From contig JARLGM010000027.1 in the NCBI GenBank assembly GCA_031292755.1, forward strand, positions 1-51,844: a stretch of DNA of 51,844 nt, written 5' to 3'. The DNA is from Candidatus Sulfopaludibacter sp. (GTDB lineage Bacteria; Acidobacteriota; Terriglobia; Bryobacterales; Bryobacteraceae). The position numbers and the translations under genes were made by a program. Under the pieces are notes generated by a model. It did no database searches. It was not told the origin of the DNA and saw nothing but the letters and a program-made list of their open reading frames with translations. Below, one piece after another: positions 8,648 to 17,318 of this stretch. How positions within the stretch are numbered: the first letter of the stretch is position 1; each line of letters starts with the position of its first letter.

Positions 8648-8656
8648 CCCTGCCTT

Positions 8657-9658
8657 TTGCCCGAGCTACGTAAGGATCCCATCACTGGCCGATGGGTGAT
8701 CATTGCCACGGACCGCGCCAAGCGTCCCAACGACTTCATTCGCCAGCCTGTGCCGCCGCCGAAAGCCGGCGTCTGCCCGTTCGATTACGGCAACGAGCAT
8801 AAAACGCCGCCGGAAATCATCGCCTACCGCAACGGCGGCAACCGCGACGAACCGGGCTGGCGCGTGCGCGTGGTGGCCAACAAGTTCCCGGTGTTGGGCA
8901 TCGAAGGCGAGTTGAACCGGCAGGGCGAGGGCATGTACGACAAGATGAACGGCATCGGCGCCCACGAGGTCATCATCGAAACACCGGACCACGCAGCCAC
9001 CCTGGGCGAAATGCCGGAACGGCAGATCGAGGAAATGCTGTGGGCCTTCAAGGACCGCGTGAACGATCTGAAGAAAGACAGGCGCTTCCGGTACATCCTG
9101 CTGTTCAAGAATCATGGCGAAGCGGCGGGGGCGTCGCTGGAGCATCCGCACTGCCAGTTGATCGCGCTGCCGGTGATACCCAAGCGCGTCAAGGAAGAGG
9201 TGGATGGCGCGCGGCTGTTTTACGAACTGAAGGAGCGCTGCATCTACTGCGACATCATCCGGCAGGAGAGCGCCGCCGGAACGCGCCTGGTGATGGAGAC
9301 GGACCGCTTCACGGTGCTGGAGCCATACGCGCCGCGTTTTCCGTTCGAGACGTGGATCCTGCCCAAGCGGCACGAATCGCATTATGAGGATTCCGATGCG
9401 GCAACGCTGCAGAACATGGCCTGGATCCTGCGCTCCACCATGCGCAAGATCGATCGCGTGCTGGAACGGCCGGCGTTCAACTTCATCGTGCACAGCGCTC
9501 CGGTGCAGGATCCGGCGCTGCCGCACTATCATTGGCACGTGGAAGTGATTCCCAAGCTGACGAAGGTGGCGGGCTTCGAATGGGGCACTGGTTTCTACAT
9601 CAATCCCACGCCGCCGGAGGAATCGGCGAAGTTCCTGCGCGAGGCGGGATTGGGGTGA
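8657..9658 (+). CDS. galT: Galactose-1-phosphate uridylyltransferase
   Basis: GalT-family (HIT superfamily) nucleotidyltransferase of the Leloir pathway, exchanging UMP between UDP-glucose and galactose-1-phosphate. The 333-residue length fits. The catalytic HPHCQ motif (about residues 166-170), with the nucleophilic histidine, is preceded by NHGEAAGASLE. The C-terminal half has HSAPVQDP and HYHWHVEV. In the first zinc motif the family CPFCxGxE reads CPFDYGNE, so the second cysteine is replaced by Asp. A second CxxC (CIYC, about 192-195) is intact, as in GalT relatives with two metal sites. A related ADP-sugar phosphorylase activity is therefore possible. Start is TTG 8657 with a good ribosome site. 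Confidence 0.92.
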   Translation: MPELRKDPITGRWVIIATDRAKRPNDFIRQPVPPPKAGVCPFDYGNEHKTPPEIIAYRNGGNRDEPGWRVRVVANKFPVLGIEGELNRQGEGMYDKMNGIGAHEVIIETPDHAATLGEMPERQIEEMLWAFKDRVNDLKKDRRFRYILLFKNHGEAAGASLEHPHCQLIALPVIPKRVKEEVDGARLFYELKERCIYCDIIRQESAAGTRLVMETDRFTVLEPYAPRFPFETWILPKRHESHYEDSDAATLQNMAWILRSTMRKIDRVLERPAFNFIVHSAPVQDPALPHYHWHVEVIPKLTKVAGFEWGTGFYINPTPPEESAKFLREAGLG

Positions 9659-9685
9659 CGGTTGCGCGCGCGAGGCGCGGTCTGG

Positions 9686-9691
9686 TATAAA
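9686..9691 (+). promoter_or_regulatory. Extended -10 promoter element
   Basis: TGGTATAAA contains an extended -10 (TG-G-TATAAA, hexamer 9686-9691) about 40 bp before the ATG of the TPR protein. It is in a short gap after galT. No clear -35 is seen, which is acceptable for extended -10 promoters. Confidence 0.35.
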
Positions 9692-9730
9692 CGCTAATCG
9701 TTCCTGAGTGCCGGGAGTGGGCTGGCTATC

Positions 9731-10360
9731 ATGCCGGAGAAGAAGAAAACCACGGTGGCAAAGAGTCTCGAGGCGAGAGTGACCAGGGCACAGTCTTCCA
9801 AACCCGTCAGGACTACGGAACCGCCGCCCGCGGCCGGCCCTTCCGCCGCGGCATCGGGCGGCCCGCAGCCGGCGAGTGCGCAGAGGCAGTTGAGCACCTT
9901 CGAGCAGGCCATGAAGCTGTTCCACGCGCGCAACCTGAAAGAGGCGCGTGAACTGTTCCAGCTTGCGGCGCAGGGACCCGAACGCGATGTGGCCAACCGC
10001 GCGCGGCTGCACGCTTCGATGTGCGACCGGCGGCTGGAGCAAGCCACGGTGAACCTGGGCTCGGCCGAGGATTGCTACAACTACGGCATCGCCCTTCTGA
10101 ATACGCGCAACGCCGCCGAAGCGCGCATACACCTCGAGAAGGGCCTGTCGATGTCTCCGGGCGCGGACCATATTCTGTACGCGCTGGCTCTGGCGCAAGC
10201 GATGAGCGGCGAACTTCTGGCAGCTTCCGAGAACCTGCGCCGCGCCATAGAGCTGGAACCGAGGAACCGCATTATGGCCCGGCAGGAAGCCGACTTCGCG
10301 CATCTGGCAAACCAGCCGCCGTTTGACAGCCTGCTGTACCCGGGGAAGAAGGGCTGGTAG
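9731..10360 (+). CDS. Tetratricopeptide-repeat protein
   Basis: A 209-residue protein with a basic N-terminus (MPEKKKTTVAKSLEARV) and a Pro/Ala/Ser-rich linker to about residue 50. TPR-like helices follow: FEQAMKLFHARNLKEARELF (about 57-76), YNYGIALLNTRNAAEARIHL (about 116-135) and the ALALAQAMSGELLAASENL repeat (about 150-168). There is no signal peptide or membrane segment, so it is probably a cytosolic scaffold. Its partner is unknown. The glmR gene starts 8 bp downstream, suggesting one transcript. Confidence 0.75.
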   Translation: MPEKKKTTVAKSLEARVTRAQSSKPVRTTEPPPAAGPSAAASGGPQPASAQRQLSTFEQAMKLFHARNLKEARELFQLAAQGPERDVANRARLHASMCDRRLEQATVNLGSAEDCYNYGIALLNTRNAAEARIHLEKGLSMSPGADHILYALALAQAMSGELLAASENLRRAIELEPRNRIMARQEADFAHLANQPPFDSLLYPGKKGW

Positions 10361-10368
10361 GGGACCAT

Positions 10369-11373
10369 TTGTCAGATTCCTCGCCTTTGCGCGTGGTGTC
10401 GATCGGCGGCGGCAACGGACTTTCGGCCCTGCTCCAGGGTTTGAAACAGTACGCCCGCGCGGGCGATTCTGGCTTTCCAGGCGCCGACATCACGGCCATC
10501 GTCACCGTAACCGACGACGGTGGCAGCTCCGGACGCTTGCGCCGCGAATTCGACGTGCTCCCTCCCGGCGACATCCGCAACTGCATGGTGGCGCTGAGCG
10601 AGGATTCGGCGCTGCTGTCGCGCCTGTTCCAGCACCGTTTCGAACACGGCCGCGGATTGAAGGGCCACAGTTTCGGAAACCTGTTCCTGATGGCGCTGAC
10701 GCAAATCATGGGAGATTTCCCGGACGCCATCCGGGTGTCTTCGGAAGTGCTCAAGATCGCCGGACGCATCTATCCTTCCACCACCACGAACGTGACCCTG
10801 GCCGCCACATTGGAGAGCGGCACGAAGGTGGCGGGCGAAACCAGGATCAGCCGCAGCACCGAACCCATCCTGCGTCTTCACCTGGTTCCGGCGACCGCCA
10901 AGCCCTTGCCGGCAGCCTTGAGCGCCCTGGCGGAGGCGGATGTGATCACGCTGGGGCCGGGATCGCTCTTCACCAGCGTCATCCCCAACCTGCTGGTGCA
11001 AGGCATTCCGGCGGCGATTCGAAAATCGCCGGCGGTGAAAGCGTATATCGTGAACCTGATGTGGCAGCCCGGTGAGACCAGCCGGTTCAGCGCGTCCGAC
11101 CACATTCGCGCCATGCACCGCCATGCCGGCGGGGCTTTTCTGGATTACGCGGTGGTGAACATTCGCGCCATTACCTCGGCCGTGAAGAAGCGCTACGCAA
11201 GAGAAGACGCCATGCCGGTGGAGAACGATATCGACGCGATTTTCAAGATGGGACTCAAAGTGATGGCGGGAAATCTGGCGCAGCACGGCAAGAAAGTGAG
11301 GCACGACCCCGAGGCCACCGCCGCCGTGGTGATCAAACTGGCGCAGGAGGGCAGGCGCCGCAAAGGCCAGTGA
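10369..11373 (+). CDS. glmR: Gluconeogenesis factor / GlmS regulator YvcK (GlmR)
   Basis: YvcK/GlmR belongs to the CofD-like family. In Bacillus it binds UDP-GlcNAc and controls GlmS and hence cell-wall precursor synthesis. The 334-residue protein shows VVSIGGGNGLSALLQGLK (about 5-22), VTDDGGSSGRLRREF (about 46-60), LPPGDIRNCMVAL (about 64-76) and TLGPGSLFTSVIPNLL (about 187-202), all diagnostic. TTG 10369 is taken as start because it puts the conserved V-S-I-G-G-G at the normal distance. The stop overlaps the earliest possible start of glmU, which supports a shared role in amino-sugar metabolism. Confidence 0.93.
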   Translation: MSDSSPLRVVSIGGGNGLSALLQGLKQYARAGDSGFPGADITAIVTVTDDGGSSGRLRREFDVLPPGDIRNCMVALSEDSALLSRLFQHRFEHGRGLKGHSFGNLFLMALTQIMGDFPDAIRVSSEVLKIAGRIYPSTTTNVTLAATLESGTKVAGETRISRSTEPILRLHLVPATAKPLPAALSALAEADVITLGPGSLFTSVIPNLLVQGIPAAIRKSPAVKAYIVNLMWQPGETSRFSASDHIRAMHRHAGGAFLDYAVVNIRAITSAVKKRYAREDAMPVENDIDAIFKMGLKVMAGNLAQHGKKVRHDPEATAAVVIKLAQEGRRRKGQ

Positions 11374-11381
11374 TAATAGAG

Positions 11382-12782
11382 ATGATGGAGACTCCCGTAA
11401 CCGTAGTGATTCTGGCCGCCGGGCTGGGTACCCGCATGATGTCGCGCAAAGCCAAGGTGCTGCACCGCGCCGGCGGTCAGACGCTGGTAGAGCACGTGGT
11501 GGATACCGCTCTGGAATTGACCGCGCCGGAGCGCGTCTTTGTGGTGGTGGGACATCAGGCGGAGGCCGTGCGGCAGGCGGTCGCCGGAAGGGGAGTGGGC
11601 TTCATCGAACAGAAGGAGCAGAAGGGCACGGGCCACGCACTGATGGTGAGTCGCGATGCCCTGGCGCACCTGGATGGCTTTCTGGTGGTGTTCTACGGGG
11701 ATGGCCCGCTGATGCAGTCGGCCACGCTGCGGCGTTTAGTGGAAGCCGAAATGGCCGGCGGCGGCGCGGGCGTCCTGCTCGCCGCCGAGATGGACGATCC
11801 GACCGGCTATGGCCGCGTAATTCGCGACGCAGAGGGCCGCGTGAAGGAAGTAGTGGAACAGAAGTCCGGGACCCCGGATCAACTGGCCATTCGCGAGGCC
11901 AACATGGGAATCTACTGCTATCGCGCGGACCTGTTCTGGAAGCACGTGGACGAAATCGTGCCCGACAATCCGGCCAAGGAGTATTACCTCACCGACATGG
12001 TGGGGATTCTCACGCGCGCGGGCCACCGCATGGATGCCCTGCGCATGGACGACCCGGCCGAAGCCCTGGGCATCAACGATCGCGCGGAACTGGCGGTGGT
12101 GGACCGGATTCTGCGGGAACGCAAAGTGCGCGAGCTGATGCTCTCCGGGGTGACGATCGAAAAGCCGGAAACAGTGACCATCGACAAGCATGTGCGAATC
12201 GGCATGGATACGGTGATCGAACCGTTCACGCAGATTCTGGGCGCGAGCACCATCGGCGAAAATTGCCGCGTGGGCGCGTGCTCCATCGTCCGGGATTCGG
12301 AGATTGAGGACGACGTGGAGATTTTCCCGTTCACGATTGTGAACACCTCCCATGTGGAGCGCGGGGTGAACTGCGGTCCGTTCGCGCGCCTGCGCATGGA
12401 GAATTACGTGGAGGCGGGAGCGCACATCGGGAACTTCGTGGAGTTGAAGAAGACGCGGCTGGGCGCGGGCGCCAAGGCCAATCACCTGGCCTATCTGGGC
12501 GATTCGCAAATCGGCGCGAAAACCAATATCGGCGCGGGAACCATCACCTGCAATTACGATGGCTTTCACAAGCACCAGACGCAAATCGGCGAGGGCGCGT
12601 TTATCGGCAGTAATTCCACGCTGGTGGCGCCGCTCGAAATCGGCGCGGGCGCGTATGTGGCGGCGGGGTCGGTGATTACCGATCCGGTACCGGCGGACGC
12701 ATTGGCCTTAGGCCGCGCGCGGCAGAGCCTGAAAGAAGGCTGGGCGGCGAAACGGCGGGCGTTGGGAAAGAAAAAAAGCTAG
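11382..12782 (+). CDS. glmU: Bifunctional GlmU (UDP-GlcNAc pyrophosphorylase / GlcN-1-P acetyltransferase)
   Basis: GlmU makes UDP-GlcNAc in two steps. The N-terminal pyrophosphorylase domain has ILAAGLGTRMMSRKAKVLH (about 9-27) and EQKGTGHALM (about 80-89). The C-terminal left-handed beta-helix (about 255-450) carries acetyltransferase landmarks NHLAYLGDSQIGAKTNIGAG and TITCNYDG, with the catalytic histidine in NHLAYLGD. The length of about 466 residues is normal. ATG 11382 (MMETPVTVVIL) is chosen; a GTG at 11370 that overlaps the glmR stop is possible. The lysine-rich C-terminus ends just before a non-coding gap of 287 bp. Confidence 0.96.
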   Translation: MMETPVTVVILAAGLGTRMMSRKAKVLHRAGGQTLVEHVVDTALELTAPERVFVVVGHQAEAVRQAVAGRGVGFIEQKEQKGTGHALMVSRDALAHLDGFLVVFYGDGPLMQSATLRRLVEAEMAGGGAGVLLAAEMDDPTGYGRVIRDAEGRVKEVVEQKSGTPDQLAIREANMGIYCYRADLFWKHVDEIVPDNPAKEYYLTDMVGILTRAGHRMDALRMDDPAEALGINDRAELAVVDRILRERKVRELMLSGVTIEKPETVTIDKHVRIGMDTVIEPFTQILGASTIGENCRVGACSIVRDSEIEDDVEIFPFTIVNTSHVERGVNCGPFARLRMENYVEAGAHIGNFVELKKTRLGAGAKANHLAYLGDSQIGAKTNIGAGTITCNYDGFHKHQTQIGEGAFIGSNSTLVAPLEIGAGAYVAAGSVITDPVPADALALGRARQSLKEGWAAKRRALGKKKS

Positions 12783-13023
12783 CCGGCAATGCGTTCACCG
12801 AGGCCGCCGGGGGACATGCCATGTGTGCTGGGGGCGGCCGGATGTGACCTTTCCGAGTGTCGCGTTTAACCGGCAGGAGCAGCGGAACCGGCGGACAGAT
12901 CCGCGCAATGGGGATACGCTCATGTGGAATTGCTTCGCGGCCATTCGAAACCGTTCGCGCATCTGCGAATCGGGCCCGAGCGTGAGGTTCTACCGCTAGG
13001 CCTCGATCCGACTGGAAAGAACC

Positions 13024-13051
13024 GTAACCTTTTGCCGCTCGGGGAGTATCC
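13024..13051 (+). promoter_or_regulatory. Candidate ECF-sigma promoter of the ADOP permease
   Basis: GTAACC (13024-13029), exactly 16 nt, then GTATCC (13046-13051), 18 bp before ATG 13070. The first four spacer bases are TTTT and the last is A. The same -35, the same TTTT, the same spacing and a GTATTC box occur upstream of the ECF sigma gene at 40804. The pattern fits ECF promoters in general (an AAC-containing -35 and 16-17 nt spacing). Confidence 0.55.
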
Positions 13052-13069
13052 ATTAGCGGACCAGAAGCC

Positions 13070-15631
13070 ATGAGACTATTCACTTTATTGGAGCAAATGC
13101 TCCAGGATGTACGCTACGCCGTGCGCATTATGGTTGCGCGACCCCTCTTCTCGGCCGTGGCAGCCCTCTCACTAGCCTTAGGGATTGGAGCTAACGTGGC
13201 TATCTACAGCTTCATCGATGCGATCCTCCTGCGCGCCCTGCCGGTGGCGGACCCCGAGTCCCTGGTAGCGCTGAAGTGGCACAGCAAGGCGCAGCCGGCC
13301 GTTGCCCGGAGCCTGAACGGCGATATCGTCAGAGATCCGAGAACCGGGTTCACCGCCGACAGTTTCCCTTACGCTGCCTGCGAATTGCTGCGCGACTCGA
13401 AGATCTTCTCGTCGGTGTTCGCGTTCACTGCGGCGGGCCGCCGAAACCTGGTGATCGGAGGTGCAGGCTGTCTGGCCAGCGGGCAATACGTGTCCGGCGA
13501 GTTCTTCTCGGGTCTCGGGCTTCCTCCCGCCGCGGGCCGCCTGATCTCGCCTTCCGATGACCGAGCGGGCGCTCCGCCGATCATGGTTCTCGACTATCAG
13601 TACGCCGAACGCCGCTTCGGCGATATCTCGCGCGCAGTAGGTCAGTCGGTGCGGGTTGAAGACGTGCTTTTCACGGTGGTCGGGGTCGCACCGGCGGAGT
13701 TTTTCGGGGCTGACCCGTCCGTCCGGTCCGACTTTTATGTTCCGCTTCACGCCGAACCGCTGATGGACCCCCTGTCCTTGATAGGGCTCGATCCAAACCG
13801 AAGGTTCACCGAAGACACGTTTTATTGGGTCCGATTGTGGGGACGCCTCCAACGCGGCGTCACTTTGGACCAGGCGCAGGCCGCGCTCACCCCGGTGTTC
13901 CGCCGTTTTGTGGAAGCCAGCGCAACTACCGAAATAGAACGCACTGATCTCCCGGCCCTCCTCCTGCAGGAAGGCGCCGGGGGATTGGACCGCCTACGCC
14001 GTCAGTACGCCAAGCCCCTTTACATCCTGATGACTATGGTGGGGCTGATCCTGGCGATCGCGTGCGCCAATATCGGAAATCTCCTGCTGGCGCGAGCCAC
14101 GGGCCGGCAGCGCGAAATCGCACTCCGCCTGAGCCTGGGCGCGGACCGCGGGCGCCTGGCGCGGCAGTTGCTTACCGAATCGGTGCTGCTGAGTTCGGTC
14201 GGCGGCGCGCTGGGCCTGGGTTTCGCAGTCTGGGGAATTCGCGGGTTGACCACACTCATTGGGAACGCACGGGAGAACTTCACGCTGCACGCAACCTTGA
14301 ATTGGCACGTGCTCGCAATCGGCTTAGCCCTGTCGCTCATGACCGGGATACTGTTCGGCTTGGCTCCAGCTCTTCGGTCGACGCGCGTCGATCTGAACCA
14401 CCTGCTGCGGCAGGCTCGCGCCGGCGGCCCGCCGCAGCGCTTGTTCGCGCGCTTGCGAGTGACCCCAAACCAGGTGCTGGTGGTTTCTCAAATCGCGGGT
14501 TCACTCCTGCTTTTGATGACCGCCAGCCTTTTCGTCCGCACACTCGTCAACCTGAGTGCCGTCAACCTCGGATTCAACAGCGAACGGGTGCTCCTGTTCA
14601 CTCTCAACGCGCGGCAGGCTGGATATAGGGATTTCGCAATCGTGCAATTCTACGAAGAGGTGAGGGCGCGCCTGAGTACGATTCCCGGTGTACGTGGAGT
14701 CAGCACGTCCAACCTCGCATTGATCTCCGGCTCGGAGAGTAGAACCAGCGTCAAGATTGCCGGCTACACCGGCAGGAACAGACAGGTCTCGTTCCTGTAC
14801 GTGGGGCCCGGTTTCCTCTCGAACATGCAGATTCCGATCCTTCTTGGGCGTGAGATCGACCAACGAGACTTGTACAGGGGCTCCGGCGTCGCGGTCGTCA
14901 ACCAGGAGTTCGCGCGGACTTACTTCACTAATGAAAACCCCGTCGGACGGCATTTCAGCATGGGTATGATGGGCGCGGTGCCGGATCTGGAGGTTGTCGG
15001 TGTTTCCCGGGATGCCCGGTACAATTCCCTGAAGCAGGATATTGCACCGACCGTATACCTGCCTTACTCGACCAACTTGATCACTCTCCATGGAGGGATG
15101 GTATTCGAGGTGCGTGCCGCTGGCGATCCCAATGCCATTGCCCATGCCGTACGCACAGCAGTCCGGCAGCAGGATGCGAACGTCCCCCTCTCCGACATTT
15201 CGACGCAAGCCCAGCGCATCGATCAATCCATGAATCAGGAGCGCACGTTTGCGACGCTGTGCACCTGTTTCGCTCTGCTCGCGGTGCTGATCGCCTGCAT
15301 AGGTTTGTATGGGACCATGGCATATACCGTTGCGCGCCGCACCAGCGAGATCGGAATTCGAGTGGCTCTGGGGGCGCAGCGACGCAGCGTGGTCTCGATG
15401 GTACTCGGTGAAGCGCTAGCGATGGCGGCGGTTGGTCTCGGCATCGGAATACCTGCAACCCTTGTGGCCGGGCGGGTGTTAGAGACGTTCCTGTTCCGGA
15501 TCAAGCCGAACGATCCGATGGCGCTAGCCGCTGCGGTCGCGATCCTGCTCGCAGCCGTGCTTGCAGCCGGCTATGGCCCCGCTTTCCGCGCATCGCGTGT
15601 GGACCCGTGGACTGCACTTCGGGAAGAGTAA
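13070..15631 (+). CDS. ADOP-type ABC transporter permease (MacB/FtsX-like, duplicated)
   Basis: An 853-residue inner-membrane protein of the acidobacterial duplicated orphan permease group. A first transmembrane helix (about residues 24-50, PLFSAVAALSLALGIGANVA) is followed by a periplasmic MacB-type domain. A FtsX block (about 325-440) has ILMTMVGLILAIACANIGNLLLARATGR. A second TM/periplasmic unit begins near 465 (QIAGSLLLLMTASLFVRTLV). The final FtsX block (about 735-853) has ALLAVLIACIGLYGTMAYTVARRTSEIGIR and ends in SRVDPWTALREE, as in MacB. No ATPase gene is adjacent, as is typical of these orphans. The substrate is unknown. A candidate ECF promoter lies just upstream. Confidence 0.95.
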   Translation: MRLFTLLEQMLQDVRYAVRIMVARPLFSAVAALSLALGIGANVAIYSFIDAILLRALPVADPESLVALKWHSKAQPAVARSLNGDIVRDPRTGFTADSFPYAACELLRDSKIFSSVFAFTAAGRRNLVIGGAGCLASGQYVSGEFFSGLGLPPAAGRLISPSDDRAGAPPIMVLDYQYAERRFGDISRAVGQSVRVEDVLFTVVGVAPAEFFGADPSVRSDFYVPLHAEPLMDPLSLIGLDPNRRFTEDTFYWVRLWGRLQRGVTLDQAQAALTPVFRRFVEASATTEIERTDLPALLLQEGAGGLDRLRRQYAKPLYILMTMVGLILAIACANIGNLLLARATGRQREIALRLSLGADRGRLARQLLTESVLLSSVGGALGLGFAVWGIRGLTTLIGNARENFTLHATLNWHVLAIGLALSLMTGILFGLAPALRSTRVDLNHLLRQARAGGPPQRLFARLRVTPNQVLVVSQIAGSLLLLMTASLFVRTLVNLSAVNLGFNSERVLLFTLNARQAGYRDFAIVQFYEEVRARLSTIPGVRGVSTSNLALISGSESRTSVKIAGYTGRNRQVSFLYVGPGFLSNMQIPILLGREIDQRDLYRGSGVAVVNQEFARTYFTNENPVGRHFSMGMMGAVPDLEVVGVSRDARYNSLKQDIAPTVYLPYSTNLITLHGGMVFEVRAAGDPNAIAHAVRTAVRQQDANVPLSDISTQAQRIDQSMNQERTFATLCTCFALLAVLIACIGLYGTMAYTVARRTSEIGIRVALGAQRRSVVSMVLGEALAMAAVGLGIGIPATLVAGRVLETFLFRIKPNDPMALAAAVAILLAAVLAAGYGPAFRASRVDPWTALREE

Positions 15632-15883
15632 TCCCCGCAGTGGTGGCGAATGCGCGCGTTCCGTCCGCGAGTCCAGGCGTTCAGCGTGCCGATTTGATAT
15701 CACGGCCGGACCGCACGGGAAACACAAAGTTGGGCTGTTCGGCCTCAAGTTGCCATATAACGCCCGAACCGTAGACGTGGCTCGAAATTGGCGGCCTGGA
15801 GCGGTTTGGCGGCCGACTCGGAAATTGATTTCACTCCGGCGACTGGAAGTTTCCGGGTATCGCAACTGAACAGTATTGGGGCG

Positions 15884-16360
15884 CTACTGAATCCTCGTCG
15901 CGAGCAGGCGCGCTTCGGTATCCGCTTCCTTTTCTCCCAGGCCGGCGATCCCGGCGATCCAGGTACCTTTGGCGAACACGAAGACCGGACGGCCGGCGTC
16001 GTGTCCGAAATAGCCGCCGAAGGAGGGGATCAGTTTGGAATCGGTGAGGGCCTGGCTCCAGTCGGGCAATAGCAGGGCGGCGTCCGGCGTCCTGGCGAGG
16101 AACATGTCGTACTCGACGCTTCCTCTCTTGTAATGAGCCAGCGTGCCGCCCGGCATGAACTTCTTGCCCAGTAACTGGGAATCCACCACTTTGGTTTCCA
16201 CCAGGTTGGTTTTCGGGAAGAGCCGCGAATCGTCGGCCGGTTTGGGCTTTTCGGTTTTCTCCGCAACGGGAGCGGCGGCCGGTTTAGAATCCGTGCCGCA
16301 GGCGGTCCACAGGGCCGCCAGAAGAGCGATTGACACCAGAGAAGCGCGCATCCACGTCAT
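15884..16360 (-). CDS. Small putative lipoprotein
   Basis: About 158 residues from ATG 16360 (MTWMRASLVSIALLAALW); ATG three codons later is an alternative. The hydrophobic N-terminus ends in ALWTAC, a non-ideal lipobox, suggesting a lipid-anchored periplasmic protein. The rest has a Lys/Pro/Ala-rich linker (about 25-45) and then a compact domain with no recognised family. The 5' end overlaps the 3' end of the VWA gene by about 77 bp in a different frame. The gap from 15632 to 15883 after the ADOP permease shows no gene. Confidence 0.6.
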   Translation of the reverse strand: MTWMRASLVSIALLAALWTACGTDSKPAAAPVAEKTEKPKPADDSRLFPKTNLVETKVVDSQLLGKKFMPGGTLAHYKRGSVEYDMFLARTPDAALLLPDWSQALTDSKLIPSFGGYFGHDAGRPVFVFAKGTWIAGIAGLGEKEADTEARLLATRIQ

Positions 16361-17276
16361 TGTAGCGGAGGGCGCCGGACGGGTGGCCGCCCCTGGCATA
16401 GTATCCCGAGCGCGTGCGCACCGTGGCTCCGGGAACGTTGACCTGCACCTGGATCTTGCGATACGTGCCGTCCTGAGCGGTGTTCGTGGGAGTATAGCCG
16501 ACGATGTATTGATTGCGGATTTCGTGCGCGATCTCCGGGGTAATGCGTTCGACCTCGGATACGTCGGCGGGGAACCAGGCACGGCCGCCGGTGGCGCGAG
16601 TCAACTCTTCCAGGGATTCGCGTGCGCGCCGGGCGCTGGCCGGCTGCTCGGCCCCCAGCAGGCCAATGGCGTAAATGATGACGTCGAGCCGTTGGGCCGC
16701 TTCCACCAGGCGCTGTTGGGACTCGATGCTGATGTTGTCTTCGCCATCGGTGACGATCAGCAGCGCCTTCTTATCGTTTTTGGCATGGGCACGCAGGTGA
16801 TCCAGACCCACCACCAGGGCGTCGCGCATGGCGGTCTGACCCGAGGGGTGGCTGACGCGGAGGCTGCTCTCCAACCGCGTCACGTCGGAGGTGAAATCCT
16901 GAGCCAGTTGCGCGTCCTCATTGAAATTGAGGACGAACACTTCATCCTGGGGATTGGATGCCCGAACCATGGCGAGAGCCGCCGAATTTACACGGTCCCG
17001 CTTTTCTTTCATGCTGGCGCTGTCGTCAATAACGAGGCCCAGCGAGATGGGGACGTCCTCCTGGCGAAACACCTTGATTTCCTGATTTTCGCCGTTCTCC
17101 TGTACCGTGAAATCGCTTTTGGGAAGTCCTTTGATGATCTTGCCGTCTTTATCGAACACCGAGACATTGAGCACTACCAGGTCTGACTCGCTGCGAAATG
17201 TGGTAAGCGGCGGCTGATCTTGTGTCCACAGCGGGCCCGCGAGCACGAACAAACAGAAGGCGCACCGCGACAACAT
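16284..17276 (-). CDS. VWA-domain protein of the acidobacterial VWFA-related type
   Basis: A secreted protein with a von Willebrand A domain, about 330 residues. The signal peptide MLSRCAFCLFVLAGPLW starts at ATG 17276. Next comes a beta-rich segment (VVLNVSVFDKDGKIIKGLPK) found before VWA in this family. The VWA domain has an intact metal site: DDSAS (MIDAS), the threonine in SGQTAMRDAL, and TDGEDN. The C-terminal segment IRNQYIVGYTPTN...GTYRKIQV is also characteristic. The last roughly 30 residues after GYYARG overlap the lipoprotein gene and look unrelated to the family, perhaps from a lost stop. Ligand unknown. It is divergent from the Asp-box protein with 42 bp between starts. Confidence 0.88.
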   Translation of the reverse strand: MLSRCAFCLFVLAGPLWTQDQPPLTTFRSESDLVVLNVSVFDKDGKIIKGLPKSDFTVQENGENQEIKVFRQEDVPISLGLVIDDSASMKEKRDRVNSAALAMVRASNPQDEVFVLNFNEDAQLAQDFTSDVTRLESSLRVSHPSGQTAMRDALVVGLDHLRAHAKNDKKALLIVTDGEDNISIESQQRLVEAAQRLDVIIYAIGLLGAEQPASARRARESLEELTRATGGRAWFPADVSEVERITPEIAHEIRNQYIVGYTPTNTAQDGTYRKIQVQVNVPGATVRTRSGYYARGGHPSGALRYNDVDARFSGVNRSSGGPVDRLRHGF

Positions 17277-17318
17277 ACAACGATGAGAGCACGTGACTGG
17301 CCATTTATGTAAACTGAA

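Noticed and set aside
12676-13083. A 135-codon minus-strand frame after glmU
   Set aside because: It covers antisense glmU sequence and the ADOP promoter gap, and the product is Pro/Arg-rich without domain features.
15561-15869. A 102-codon plus-strand frame overlapping the end of the ADOP permease
   Set aside because: Most of its first quarter is out-of-frame ADOP coding sequence and the remainder shows no domain or ribosome site.
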